The notes beneath the pieces are model-generated. The model did no database searches. It was not told the DNA's origin and saw only the letters and a list, made by a program, of their open reading frames with translations. The position numbers were made by a program, and so were the translations under genes. 64,000 nucleotides of DNA from contig NZ_FQXG01000005.1 in assembly GCF_900129905.1 (NCBI RefSeq), forward strand, positions 62,001 through 126,000, read 5' to 3'. Positions 44,886-54,470 of the stretch are shown one piece after another (the stretch's first letter is position 1; every line of letters starts with the position of its first letter). The stretch is from Ferrimonas marina. Lineage in GTDB: Bacteria > Pseudomonadota > Gammaproteobacteria > Enterobacterales > Shewanellaceae.

Positions 44886-46397
44886 TTACATCTTCACCAT
44901 TTTGCGCTCGGCGGTGCCCCACTCAACGTGGTACATCTCACCGGCCGGCTGATCAGTACGCTCGAAGGTGTGCGCACCGAAGAAGTCACGCTGGCCCTGC
45001 AGCAGGTTGGCCGGCAGGGTTTCCAGGCGGTAGGCGTCGTAGTAGGACAGCGCTGAGCTGAAGGCCCCCACCGGGATCCCCATCATGGTGGCCTTGGCGA
45101 TGGCCATACGCCAGTTGCCCTGGTGAGACTCGATCTGCTCAGCAAAGAACTGATCCACCAGCAGGTTAGCCAGCTCCTGGTCACGACCGTACGCGTCGGC
45201 GATGGACTGCAGGAATACGGCGCGGATGATGCAGCCGGCCCGCCAGATCTTGGCGATGGCGATGAAGTCCAGCTTCCAGCCATTGGCCTTGGCCGCCGCA
45301 CTCATCAGCTGGAAGCCCTGGGCGTAGGCACAGATCTTGGAACAGTACAGGGCATCATGCAGCTGGGCGATGGTCTCCGCCTTCTCCTGCTCGCTCATCG
45401 GCGCTACTTGCGGGCCACGCAGTACCTTGGCAGCGGCAACGCGCTCGGTCTTCATGGCGGACATGGCACGGGCATACACCGCGGCGGTGATGGTCGGGGC
45501 TGGGGCCGCCAGCTCCAGACTGCTCATGGCGGTCCACATGCCGGTGCCCTTTTGGCCGGCGCGATCCATGATCACGTCCACCAGCGGCTGACCGCTGTGG
45601 CTGTCCTGCTGCTCCAGTACCTCGACACTGATCTCCATCAGGTAGCTGTCCAGCACACCCTGGTTCCACTGGCGGAACACCTCGGCGATCGCCTTGGGGG
45701 TCATATCCAGGGCATCGCGCATCACGTGGTAGGCTTCGCAAATCAGCTGCATGTCGGCGTACTCAATGCCGTTATGCACCATCTTGACGTAGTGACCGGC
45801 ACCGTTGGGACCGATGTACTCAGCACAGGGCTCGCCTTCGGTGATCGGCTTGCCCGGGGCTGCGCCTTCGATGGGCTTGCCGGTTTGCGGGTCGACCTTG
45901 GCGGCGATCGCCTGCCACATCGGCTTGATGCGCTGCCAGGCACGCTCGTCACCAGAAGGCATCAGCGACGGTCCGAAACGGGCACCCGCCTCGCCACCGG
46001 ACACGGCGGTGGAGAAGAACATGAACAGGCCAGCGTACTTCTTCTCACGGCGAACGGTGTCGCTCCACAGGCTGTTGCCGGTGTCGACCACGGTATCGTC
46101 CGGGCCGATGCCCGCTTCAATCAGCTTACGGCAGACGCTGTCCACCGGGGCACCAGCCGGTACCGACAGAACGATGGTACGCGGTGCCTTCACCTTGGCC
46201 AGTAGGTCGCCAAAAGAGCTGCAGCCCTGAACACGGGCTACGCCGTTGTTCTCCACCTGGTCCTGGGTCATGGCCGCATCGACTTTGCCGGCGTCCAGAT
46301 CAAAGGCCGCCACCTGGAAGCCGTTGTCCGCCAGGTTCAGGGTCAGGCTTTTGCCCATTACCCCAAGGCCCACAAAACCGATATCGCACTGCGCCAT
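44886..46397 (-). CDS. gnd: 6-phosphogluconate dehydrogenase (decarboxylating)
   Basis: 503 residues. NADP-binding GFVGLGVMGKSLTLNLAD, substrate loop STAVSGGEAGARFGPSLMPSG split over residues ~130-150, catalytic Lys/Asn in GHYVKMVHNGIEY and a C-terminal GQRDFFGAHTFERTD. It oxidises 6-phosphogluconate to ribulose-5-phosphate and NADPH in the pentose phosphate path. ATG 46397 follows AGGGGA; longer frames add a non-homologous extension. It stands alone, without zwf or pgl. Confidence 0.96.
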   Translation of the reverse strand: MAQCDIGFVGLGVMGKSLTLNLADNGFQVAAFDLDAGKVDAAMTQDQVENNGVARVQGCSSFGDLLAKVKAPRTIVLSVPAGAPVDSVCRKLIEAGIGPDDTVVDTGNSLWSDTVRREKKYAGLFMFFSTAVSGGEAGARFGPSLMPSGDERAWQRIKPMWQAIAAKVDPQTGKPIEGAAPGKPITEGEPCAEYIGPNGAGHYVKMVHNGIEYADMQLICEAYHVMRDALDMTPKAIAEVFRQWNQGVLDSYLMEISVEVLEQQDSHSGQPLVDVIMDRAGQKGTGMWTAMSSLELAAPAPTITAAVYARAMSAMKTERVAAAKVLRGPQVAPMSEQEKAETIAQLHDALYCSKICAYAQGFQLMSAAAKANGWKLDFIAIAKIWRAGCIIRAVFLQSIADAYGRDQELANLLVDQFFAEQIESHQGNWRMAIAKATMMGIPVGAFSSALSYYDAYRLETLPANLLQGQRDFFGAHTFERTDQPAGEMYHVEWGTAERKMVKM

Positions 46398-46758
46398 GCT
46401 CGCTTCCCCTGAAAAAAAATTACAGCCAGTCAAAATTCGGGCAGGATTATACCCGCTGCAGCGGGTGAGCGTAAGTGTGAAACCACGTTAATTTCGGTTG
46501 CTGGCAGCAGGAGATGACTTTTTTGAACAAGGTCATGGTTTGCCCGCCGGACTCAGCGTAAAGATCACGCCTACCACCTAAAACGCCACACCAAGCAGGG
46601 TTGCGCGGCGCAACAGGAACTGATCGGGGGACCGACCCTCGTGATAAGTTGTGCATTTTCATCTCGTCACACTCACAAACGGCCAATTTGTGAACTTTTG
46701 TCTTGGGACTCTCGGTGGGCAGGGCGCCTCAGCAGGCTGAAAGATAATTACAGAAAAG
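46398..46758. other. Intergenic region upstream of gnd
   Basis: About 360 bases between gnd and the structured repeat ahead of the MOSC gene. It should hold the gnd promoter. No convincing gene, tRNA or sRNA promoter is seen; short frames here lack ribosome-binding sites. Confidence 0.35.
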
Positions 46759-46830
46759 GGTGCGCGAGCGATAATAAAACCCAGGAGAATTCGGCACTTA
46801 GCCATCTTCTCCTGGGTTGGTTAGCGCACC
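46759..46830. repeat. Nested inverted repeat, candidate structured RNA or terminator
   Basis: AACCCAGGAGAA (46778-46789) is the exact reverse complement of TTCTCCTGGGTT (46807-46818), and outside it GGTGCGC (46759-46765) pairs with GCGCACC (46824-46830). It lies just beyond the stop of the minus-strand MOSC gene. There is no T run, so a plain terminator is not the best fit. Confidence 0.55.
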
Positions 46831-46862
46831 GTCTTTCGGGATGAGCGGCTTGGCTGCGTTGA

Positions 46863-47702
46863 TCAGTCCAGGCTGAAGGTCACCGCGTCGCCAACGCGAA
46901 TCGCCTCACCCTGGTGCGAGATCAGCACCGCGTTGCCACCAAAGTAAGCGCGTCCATCTGCCAGGGGATCCATCGCCATCAAAGTAGACAGCGGCTCCTT
47001 GCCCCCTATTCGCTCGCCGGTTTGCTGATCGATGGTGGTTACCGGGCAGCGCTCGCAAGGCTTGCGCAGCGCCAACCGCCAGTTGGGGCCCTGCAGGGTC
47101 AGCCGTTCCAACTCCTGGAACGGGCGCTCAAAGCCGTCGATCACCACATTGGCGCGAAAACGCGCCATCTCAACTGGCGAGCAGCCCTTGGCCTGCAACT
47201 GCTGATTGAGCCCGTCCAGGCTCTGCTGGGAGGCAACCAGGTAGGGGAAACCGTCGGCAAAGTGGGTACTGGAGCTTTCGCCGGCTTGCAGATACTTGGG
47301 CTTGATCGCCCGGGTCTGCTGCGGGTCAAAGCGCACCAGGCGCAGCGGCGCGCCACGAAAGGCCCCCAACTGCTCGGTCAGCCAGTGACTGGCCGCGGCC
47401 CCCTCATCCAGTGCCGGCATCTCGCTTTGCCACACCCTGATCGGCGTGCTGGCTTGCGGGCTTTGCTGCAGCGGCACAGCAAATCGCTGATCGCCGCAAC
47501 GCAACAGCAGGCTGTCCTGGGTGATCTCGGTGGCGATGCGGGCCATCGCTGGCAGCTGCCGCTGGGTGACAAAGCGGCCGTTGGCATCCACCAGCATCCA
47601 GTGGCGGTCCCAGGGCAGGCCGGTCTCGGTCAGTGGCAGCTGATCGACGGCGATCCCCTGCAGGGACTTCACCGGGTAACGGTACAGTTGGGTGACTCGC
47701 AA
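46863..47702 (-). CDS. MOSC-domain protein (YcbX-like)
   Basis: 279 residues. An N-terminal MOSC_N barrel (LYRYPVKSLQGIAVDQL, DRHWMLVD) is followed by a MOSC domain with the conserved Cys in KPCERCPVTTID and RFRANVVIDG. Such proteins bind molybdenum cofactor and reduce N-hydroxylated compounds; E. coli YcbX carries an extra C-terminal ferredoxin that is absent here, so a separate electron donor would be needed. Confidence 0.87.
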   Translation of the reverse strand: MRVTQLYRYPVKSLQGIAVDQLPLTETGLPWDRHWMLVDANGRFVTQRQLPAMARIATEITQDSLLLRCGDQRFAVPLQQSPQASTPIRVWQSEMPALDEGAAASHWLTEQLGAFRGAPLRLVRFDPQQTRAIKPKYLQAGESSSTHFADGFPYLVASQQSLDGLNQQLQAKGCSPVEMARFRANVVIDGFERPFQELERLTLQGPNWRLALRKPCERCPVTTIDQQTGERIGGKEPLSTLMAMDPLADGRAYFGGNAVLISHQGEAIRVGDAVTFSLD

Positions 47703-47764
47703 TGCCTTACCTCATTAATAGCCAGTGGCCGCAGCACCCTGGGCCGATAACAGTCGAGATCCGA

Positions 47765-48271
47765 TCAACTGCTGCACTCTCCTTCGAGCACCGGCTGGGG
47801 CCGCTGGGTGTAGTTGTTGAAGGTCTTGTAGCGCAGGTAGCACACGCTGCTATCAAGCCCGGTCATCCGGATCCAGGCAAAATCCCGGTTTTCATCCTTG
47901 CAGCTAAAGCGACCGTCAGTGGAATCCTGTTTGCCGTTACTGCTCATGGCGGTGTCAGTCAGACCAAGGATATGGCAGATCTCCACACGGCTCAGGTAGC
48001 CCTTCTCCAGCCGATACTCCTTGTTATTGTCGTAGCTAAGGTACTGGTTACCATTGCTGTCGGTTCGTACCCGACTGGGGACCTGCTTGAGGGTGTCCAC
48101 CTGAACCATGACCTGCTGAAGTTGGCCGCGAAGTTCATTGAGTACAGCAACCTGCGCATCCTGACGCAGGCTGATCTGGCGGCTATAAACCACCAGTGCC
48201 AGCACCGCCAGCACCACCACAACCGCCACCAACTCGATGAGGGTAAAGCCCCCCTGCTGCCTTCCTTTCAT
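47765..48271 (-). CDS. Type IV pilin-like/pseudopilin protein
   Basis: 168 residues. Prepilin peptidase site GGFTLIELVAVVVVLAVLAL, cleaved between Gly and Phe, with Glu5 conserved. The C-terminal domain has Cys residues (EICHILG, FSCKDEN, SVCYLRY, EGECSS) that may form two disulfides. ATG 48271 follows GGAG. No other pilus genes are adjacent, so it is an orphan minor pilin or MSHA-like subunit. Confidence 0.85.
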   Translation of the reverse strand: MKGRQQGGFTLIELVAVVVVLAVLALVVYSRQISLRQDAQVAVLNELRGQLQQVMVQVDTLKQVPSRVRTDSNGNQYLSYDNNKEYRLEKGYLSRVEICHILGLTDTAMSSNGKQDSTDGRFSCKDENRDFAWIRMTGLDSSVCYLRYKTFNNYTQRPQPVLEGECSS

Positions 48272-48358
48272 ACAACCACTCCATGTACTGCTGCCCATCA
48301 ATGGGAATTCCCACGCACAGTAACACCGAGTGTCCGTCAGGCCAATCCGTCTCTGCGT

Positions 48359-49108
48359 CTATCCCAGGCTGCGCAGCATCCGCAGCGGTGCCCAGCGCAA
48401 TACCCAGCGCATCCAGGCCCAAGGCCAGCCGGGTACGAAGGCGTTATCCCCCTCTTTCTCAATCGCCTTGATGATGGCGCGGCAACCGGTTTCGGTGTCC
48501 ACCATAAAGGGCACCTTATCGACCCGATCGTTGATCTCGCTCTGGATATAGCCAGGATGTACCGTGGTTACCTTGATGGGGGTATTGAGCAGATCCACCC
48601 GGATCCCCTCGCTCAAGCTGGTCAGCGCCGCCTTGGTGGCAGCGTACACCGTCATGGCGCGGCGAAAGCCCCGCACCGCACTGACCGAAGAGATGGTGAC
48701 CAGGTGACCATGATTCTGTGCCCTGAACTGGGTCAGTGCCGCTTCACACTGGGCCAGTGCTGCGACAAAGTTGGTCTCCGCGGTCTGGCGATTGGCCTCG
48801 AAATGCCCGGTGCCCAGGGAAGCCCCTTTGCCCATGCCGGCGTTGACGATAACCCGGTCGATGCGACCGCCGAAGTCTTGAGCAAAGGCCTCGAACACCG
48901 CAAACACCTGTTCATGGTCGTTCACATCCAGGGCGCGGACATGCACCTGGATATCGGGGTAGGAGGTCTTTAGCTCCTGTTGCAGCGCTTCCAGCCGTTC
49001 GGTACGTCGGGCACACAGGGCCAGGTTTCGTCCCATGGCGGCAAACTGCCGCGCCATCTCCCAACCCAGGCCCGAACTGGCACCGGTGATCACTATGTTC
49101 TGTCGCAC
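48359..49108 (-). CDS. Short-chain dehydrogenase/reductase
   Basis: 249 residues from GTG 49108 (GGAGGC about nine bases ahead). TGASSGLGWEMARQFA cofactor loop, Arg-rich CARRTERLE (NADP preference), NAGMG, Ser in TISSVSA and YAATK catalytic residues. A hydrophobic C-terminal Trp-rich segment (WPWAWMRWVLRWAPL) suggests membrane association, as in short-chain reductases acting on lipids. Substrate unknown. Confidence 0.86.
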   Translation of the reverse strand: MRQNIVITGASSGLGWEMARQFAAMGRNLALCARRTERLEALQQELKTSYPDIQVHVRALDVNDHEQVFAVFEAFAQDFGGRIDRVIVNAGMGKGASLGTGHFEANRQTAETNFVAALAQCEAALTQFRAQNHGHLVTISSVSAVRGFRRAMTVYAATKAALTSLSEGIRVDLLNTPIKVTTVHPGYIQSEINDRVDKVPFMVDTETGCRAIIKAIEKEGDNAFVPGWPWAWMRWVLRWAPLRMLRSLG

Positions 49109-49248
49109 GATTTGATTGCCTCCTTGCTCAACTCTTGGCCAAGTTAGAGTCCTGAGCGGCACAAGTAAACCCCACCACTAAGCACAGCCCGGGGTCGCCA
49201 CCAGCTCTGCCGGGCTAAACCCAAGCCATGAGGTCCACTCAGGGCAAC

Positions 49249-49277
49249 AAAAAAGGCCCCGCGTGGGGCCTTTTTGC
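49249..49277 (-). terminator. Terminator of the M3 peptidase gene
   Basis: AAAAAGGCCCC-GCGT-GGGGCCTTTTT stem immediately past the stop. Confidence 0.92.
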
Positions 49278-49280
49278 TGT

Positions 49281-51446
49281 TTAGAGTCCTACCGAGAGGC
49301 CACGTCGTGCCAGCAGGGCTTCCGGGCTAGGCGGCTGGCCACGGAAAGCGGTGTAGATGGACATCAGATCCTCGCTGTTGCCCTTGGCCAACACCTCCTT
49401 ACGGAAGCGCTCGCCGGACTCACGACTCAGCCCGCCCTGTCGCTGCAGGTGGGCATAGGCATCGGCGGCCATGATCTCACTCCACAGGTAGGCGTAGTAG
49501 CTGGCCGAGTAGCCCCGGGCAAAGACATGGCCAAAGAAGGTGGAGCCGTAGCGCGGCGGGATCACCTCACTGGACAGGCCGTGGCGCGCCAGGGCTGCCG
49601 CGTCAAACTCTGCTACCGAGGGGATCTCCGCATCCGCCGCCAGCGAATGCCACTCCAGATCCAGCAGCGCCGCCGCCAGGTACTCCTGGGTGTCGAACCC
49701 CTTGTTGAACCGTTCCGCAGCCATCGCTTTGGCCAACAGCTGCGGCGGGATCGGCTCGCCGGTTTGATGGTGGAAGGCGTAGTTGGCGATCACCTCGGGG
49801 TGGAAGCGCCAGTCCTCCTGGAACTTGGCTGGGAACTCGGCAAAATCCCGTGGTACCGCGGTACCGGACAGGCTGCGGTAGGTCACGTCGGACAGCAGGC
49901 CATGAACCCCGTGGCCCATCTCATGGAACAGGGTGTTGACCTCTTTGGGGGTCAGCAGTTGCGGTTGCCCCTCCGGCGCCCGGGCGATGTTGGCTACGTT
50001 GAGCACCACCGGGCGACTGCCCTGCAGGTTGGACTGGTGAACGAAGTTGGCCATCCAGGCACCACCGCGCTTACCGGGGCGGGCAAAGAAGTCGCCGTAA
50101 AACAGGCCCAGCCCCTGGCCCTGTTCATCAAACACCTCGTAGACCAGCACATCCGGGTGGTAGACCGGCAGGTCGCTACGAGGCTCAAAACGGATGCCAA
50201 ACAGCCGCTTCATGGTGTAGAACACCCCGTCCTCCAGCACCCGGTGGAACTCCAGATACTCGGAGACCTGTTTGCTGTCCAGCTCGTACTGGGTCTGGCG
50301 CACCCGCTCGGCGTAGTAGAGCCAATCCCAGGGGGCCAGTTCATGCTCGGCGCCGTCCCGGGTCATCTGTGCCCGCAACTGCTCGGCCTCGCGGCCACTG
50401 TTGGCCACCACATCGGCGGCCATGCTGCCCAACAGCGCCAGCGCCTGCTCCGGCTCACCGGCCATCTGCTTGTCCAGACGATAGCCAGCCCAATGGTCGT
50501 AGCCCAGCAGCTGTGCCTTTTCCGCCCGCGCCAGCATCAGCGCCGGAATGACGCTCTGGTTTTCGAACTCACCATCCACACCTCGCTCGGCGGAGGCACG
50601 CCATAAGCGCTCCCGCAGCGCGCGATTTTTCAGGTTGGCCAGGGCGGGCTGACGGGTGGTGCTTTTCAGGGTCAGCAAGAAGCGCTCCGGCGATCCGGCC
50701 CGCTCTGCTGCCCGCTGGGCTGAGCGGATCTGGCTATCGCTGAGACCGGCCAGATCCGCGATCTCATCCACCCAGACGCCGGCAGCGTCGGTGGCTCCCT
50801 GCAGGTTCTCACCGAAGCGGTTGGTCAGTTGGGCGATGGTGACATTGAGCTGCTGCACCCGCGCCCGGCTCTGCTCAGACAGGGCCGCCCCGGTGCGGAC
50901 AAAGCGTTGATGGGTCTGCTCCAGTAGGCGGCGATCCTCGGGTGCCAGCTCCAGCTGGTCACGCTGCTGATAAAGCGCATCGATGCGACCAAACAGGGTC
51001 GGGTCCTGGTAGATGCTGTCGTTGTGTTCGGAGAAGCGGCGGGCGTAGCTGGCCTTCAGCGCCTTACGCTCCGGGTTATTGGCCACCGCCACCAGGTGGT
51101 TAAACACCCGACGGGCCCGCCGTAACAGCTCGCCACTTTGTTCCAGCGCGACAACGGTGTTGGCGAAGCTGGGGGCCTCTTGCTGGCCGATGATCGCCTC
51201 GATCTCCCGGCGGTGCTCCGCCATACCGGCATCAAACGCCGGGGCAAAGTGGTGGTGCTCAATGGCGGCAAAATCCGGGGTCTGGTACGGCAGTGTGCTG
51301 GCACTTTGGAAGGGGTTGCTCTGGGGCAACATATCGGTGGGCTTCACACTGGTGTCGGTGCTGGCAGCGTTATCACTGCAGCCCACCAATACCAACAGCG
51401 CGGCGCCCCAAATGCGAGTCCGCATGGTCATCATCCTTGTGAACAT
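49281..51446 (-). CDS. M3-family peptidase, lipoprotein (Dcp-like), copy 1
   Basis: 721 residues. Metal site HEMGH in TLFHEMGHGVHGLL; downstream Glu region WRFHPEVIANYAF; family motifs RAEKAQLLGYDHWA and FYGDFFARPGKRGGAW. It is like dipeptidyl carboxypeptidase Dcp, but a lipobox (LLVLVGC) predicts a lipid-anchored, exported enzyme. AGGA six bases before ATG 51446 supports the start; downstream ATGs are alternatives. A close paralogue follows upstream, so the two arose by tandem duplication. Confidence 0.9.
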   Translation of the reverse strand: MFTRMMTMRTRIWGAALLVLVGCSDNAASTDTSVKPTDMLPQSNPFQSASTLPYQTPDFAAIEHHHFAPAFDAGMAEHRREIEAIIGQQEAPSFANTVVALEQSGELLRRARRVFNHLVAVANNPERKALKASYARRFSEHNDSIYQDPTLFGRIDALYQQRDQLELAPEDRRLLEQTHQRFVRTGAALSEQSRARVQQLNVTIAQLTNRFGENLQGATDAAGVWVDEIADLAGLSDSQIRSAQRAAERAGSPERFLLTLKSTTRQPALANLKNRALRERLWRASAERGVDGEFENQSVIPALMLARAEKAQLLGYDHWAGYRLDKQMAGEPEQALALLGSMAADVVANSGREAEQLRAQMTRDGAEHELAPWDWLYYAERVRQTQYELDSKQVSEYLEFHRVLEDGVFYTMKRLFGIRFEPRSDLPVYHPDVLVYEVFDEQGQGLGLFYGDFFARPGKRGGAWMANFVHQSNLQGSRPVVLNVANIARAPEGQPQLLTPKEVNTLFHEMGHGVHGLLSDVTYRSLSGTAVPRDFAEFPAKFQEDWRFHPEVIANYAFHHQTGEPIPPQLLAKAMAAERFNKGFDTQEYLAAALLDLEWHSLAADAEIPSVAEFDAAALARHGLSSEVIPPRYGSTFFGHVFARGYSASYYAYLWSEIMAADAYAHLQRQGGLSRESGERFRKEVLAKGNSEDLMSIYTAFRGQPPSPEALLARRGLSVGL

Positions 51447-51574
51447 AAATTTCCTGGCTCCCCGATGCTGTTCGCCATGCGGTGATCGGGATCACGATTG
51501 ACCTTACCCACAGCGAGGGTAGCCAGGCAAGTACCGATAAGGCGAACGGTGATTTTTCCCCCGCTTTCGCCATA

Positions 51575-51605
51575 AAAAAGGCCAGCCCGAAGGCTGGCCT
51601 TTTGA
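51575..51605 (-). terminator. Terminator between the two M3 peptidase genes
   Basis: AAAAAAGGCCAGCC-CGAA-GGCTGGCCTTTT. Confidence 0.9.
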
Positions 51606-51625
51606 TGCCATCAAGGATGGCTGGC

Positions 51626-53755
51626 TTAGAGGTTGATACCGCGACGGATCAACAGCGCCTCAGTGGTCGGCTCGGCACCCTTGAAGCCCTTGTAGGCCTC
51701 CATCAGGTCCTGGCTGTTGCCGACAGAGAGGATAGTCTTGCGGAACCACTCACCCTGCTCCTCGGTCAGACCGCCCTGCTCACGGACGTGGGCAAAGGCA
51801 TCCGCCGCCAGGATCTCACTCCACATGTAGGCGTAGTAGCCTGCGGAGTAGCCACCAGCAAAGGTGTGGGCAAAGTAGGTGGACTTGTAGCGCGGCGGGA
51901 TGTAGTTCAGCGCCACCCCGTTACGGGCCAGGGCTGCCGCTTCAAACTCGGCCACATCGTCGATCTGGGTGTTGGCATCGATGCTGTGCCACTCCATGTC
52001 CAGCAAGGCCGCTGCCAGGTACTCCAGGGTGTCAAAGCCCTGGTTGAACTTGGCCGCCGCCAGCACCTTCTCCAGCAAGGCCGGCGGAATGGTTTCGCCG
52101 GTCTCATAGTGCTTGGCGTAGTTGTTGATCACCTCGGGGTGGAAGGCCCAATCCTCCATGTAGGTGGAGGGGAACTCGACGAAGTCAGTGGATACCGCGG
52201 TGCCTGCCAGGCTCGGGTAGGTCACGTCGGAGAACAGACCGTGCACGCCATGGCCCATCTCATGGAACATGGTGGTGGCTTCATCGAAGGAGACCAGCTG
52301 CGGCTGACCTTTGGCGGCCTTGCGGATGTTCATCACGTTGACGATCACTGGCTTATTTTCCAGCAGGTGAGACTGGCCAACAAAGACGTTCATCCAGGCA
52401 CCACCCCGCTTGCCCTGACGGGCAAAGTAGTCGGCATAGAACAGGCCCATGCTGCTACTGTCTTTGTCGAAGATCTCGTACACCTTCACATCTTCATGGT
52501 AAGCCGGGATGTCCGGACGGGCCTTGAAGGTGATGCCGAACTGGCGGGTCATGGTGTAGAACACACCGTCTTCCAGCACCCGGTTGAACTCCAGGTATTG
52601 GCTAACCTCGTCCTGGTCCAGGTTGTACTTCTGAGCGCGTACCTTCTCGCCGTAGTAGAACCAATCCCAGGGCTGCAGCTCAAAGTCGGCGCCTTCGGCC
52701 TTCATCAGGGCACGGATCTCATCCGCTTCCTTACCGGCGTTGGCGACCACCTTGGGCGCCATGGAGCCGAGCAGCTCCAGCACCGCTTCCGGCTTCTTCG
52801 CCATCTGGGTCTGCAGCTTGTACTCCGCCCAGCTGTTAAAGCCGAACAGGGCCGCCTTCTGGGCACGCAGTTGCGCCTGCTCCAGCACCAGGCCGCGGTT
52901 ATCGAACTCGCCTTCGGTGGCACGGTAGGCAGAGGCCTTCCACACCTGCTCACGCAGGGCGCGATCTTCCAGGTCGATCAGCGCAGACTGACGGGTGGTG
53001 TTAGTCAGGGTGATCAGGTACTCGCCCTCGTAGCCGGCCTTGTTGGCGGCAGCAGCGGCGGCCTGGATCCGACCTTCGCTCAAACCCTTCAAGCGAGCCT
53101 TATCCTTGACCCGAACCGCGCCTTCCTGGCTGGCCTTGAGCAGGTTCTGGCCGTAGGTGGTGGAGAGGGTGGACAGTCGCTTGTTCAGCTCACGCACCTT
53201 CACCTTCTGCTCATCGGTCAGCTTGGCGCCGGCCAGCTCGAAGCGCTGATGCATCACCTCCAGCAGACGCAGGGACTCGCTGTCCAGGCCCAGCTCAGCG
53301 CGCTGTTGATACAGGCCATCGACACGCTGGAACAGGGCATCGTTGAGGTAGATGTTGTCGCTGTGCTCCGACATCTTAGGGCTGAACTCCGCCATCAGGG
53401 CGGTGCGCTCGTCATTGCCGGTGGAGCTGGCCAGGTTGTAGAACACCGAGGCGGTGCGGGTCAGCAGGGCGCCGCTCTTCTCCATCGCCACGATGGTGTT
53501 GTCGAAAGTGGCCGGATCCGGGTTATTGGCGATCAGCTCGATCTCCGCCAGGTGCTGGGCCATGCCCGCCTCAAACGCCGGCTTGAAGTGGCTGTCTTCG
53601 ATCTGGGTGAAGTCCGGCGCCTGGTAGATCAGGCTGCTGGGGGCGGCAAAGGGGTTGTCAGGGCTCAAGGCAGTGGTCTCCTGGTGGTTCACAGTGCTCG
53701 AGCAGGCAGCCAGGGTCAGGGCCACGGTGGCCGCGATCAGGGACTTGGGTAGCAT
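51626..53755 (-). CDS. M3-family peptidase, lipoprotein (Dcp-like), copy 2
   Basis: 709 residues from ATG 53755 (AAGGAG ahead); lipobox LTLAACSS. Zinc site MFHEMGHGVHGLFSD, AFHPEVINNYAKHYE, and YYAYMWSEILAADAF near the end. It matches copy 1 over the full length, with diverged N-terminal regions. It probably degrades oligopeptides in the periplasm for nutrition. The terminator between the copies implies separate transcription. Confidence 0.92.
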   Translation of the reverse strand: MLPKSLIAATVALTLAACSSTVNHQETTALSPDNPFAAPSSLIYQAPDFTQIEDSHFKPAFEAGMAQHLAEIELIANNPDPATFDNTIVAMEKSGALLTRTASVFYNLASSTGNDERTALMAEFSPKMSEHSDNIYLNDALFQRVDGLYQQRAELGLDSESLRLLEVMHQRFELAGAKLTDEQKVKVRELNKRLSTLSTTYGQNLLKASQEGAVRVKDKARLKGLSEGRIQAAAAAANKAGYEGEYLITLTNTTRQSALIDLEDRALREQVWKASAYRATEGEFDNRGLVLEQAQLRAQKAALFGFNSWAEYKLQTQMAKKPEAVLELLGSMAPKVVANAGKEADEIRALMKAEGADFELQPWDWFYYGEKVRAQKYNLDQDEVSQYLEFNRVLEDGVFYTMTRQFGITFKARPDIPAYHEDVKVYEIFDKDSSSMGLFYADYFARQGKRGGAWMNVFVGQSHLLENKPVIVNVMNIRKAAKGQPQLVSFDEATTMFHEMGHGVHGLFSDVTYPSLAGTAVSTDFVEFPSTYMEDWAFHPEVINNYAKHYETGETIPPALLEKVLAAAKFNQGFDTLEYLAAALLDMEWHSIDANTQIDDVAEFEAAALARNGVALNYIPPRYKSTYFAHTFAGGYSAGYYAYMWSEILAADAFAHVREQGGLTEEQGEWFRKTILSVGNSQDLMEAYKGFKGAEPTTEALLIRRGINL

Positions 53756-53961
53756 GGTAACGCTCCTTGTGGGTGTGCGGTTGTTGGCAGTTCCCGCCAA
53801 CACGCTCTTATTGTTCTGAGCGATCGCTGAAACGAACTCGCTGCTGGCACCGTACCCACTGTTGGCTGCCCGCCATAGTCAAGGTGGTAACAAAATATGA
53901 CGCCGCATTTACATTTGGCGTTGCGCGCTTTTTTCTTATGAGTTGGTGGAGTATTGCTCTG

Positions 53962-54426
53962 TTACGAACGGGCCTGGCGTGCCACCTTGGCCAGGTAACG
54001 GTCCAAGGCATTGCCAAACTGCTGGCGTTCGGTGGCGGAGAGCGGCGGTGGTCCACCGGTCTGTACGCCGGAGGCACGCATGGTGTCCATAAAGTCCCGC
54101 ATGTTGAGCCGGGCCCGGATATTGTGCTCGGTGTAGAGCTCTCCGCGGGGGTTCAAGGCCTGGGCGCCCTTCTCAATCACCTCGGCAGCCAGAGGGATGT
54201 CGGCGGTGATCACAAGATCGCCAGGCTCGCAGCGGCGGACAATCTCGTTGTCGGCCACGTCAAAGCCCTGGGGCACCCGCAAGCTGCGGATATAGGCAGA
54301 GGGGGGCGTGGCGATGGACTGGTTGGCCACCAGGATCAGCGGCAGCTTGGCGCGCTCGGCGGCGCGGTAAAGGATCTCGCGGATCACCTTGGGACAGGCA
54401 TCCGCATCAACATAGAGGCTCGGCAC
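53962..54426 (-). CDS. yaiI: YaiI/YqxD family protein (DUF188)
   Basis: 154 residues from GTG 54426, which gives the family-typical start [16 protein letters not shown]; a TTG further upstream is an alternative. [32 protein letters not shown] and the Arg-rich [16 protein letters not shown] are conserved. A PIN/NYN-like nuclease fold has been proposed for the family; function unproven. Confidence 0.92.
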   Translation of the reverse strand: MPSLYVDADACPKVIREILYRAAERAKLPLILVANQSIATPPSAYIRSLRVPQGFDVADNEIVRRCEPGDLVITADIPLAAEVIEKGAQALNPRGELYTEHNIRARLNMRDFMDTMRASGVQTGGPPPLSATERQQFGNALDRYLAKVARQARS

Positions 54427-54470
54427 ATCAGGGCCCTTTATCAATTGGGCCTGTCACCTTAGCTTTTCTG

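Noticed and set aside
49281-51446. Plus-strand frames opposite the M3 peptidases as real genes
   Set aside because: No ribosome-binding sites or domains; the two antisense frames resemble each other only because the peptidases are paralogues.
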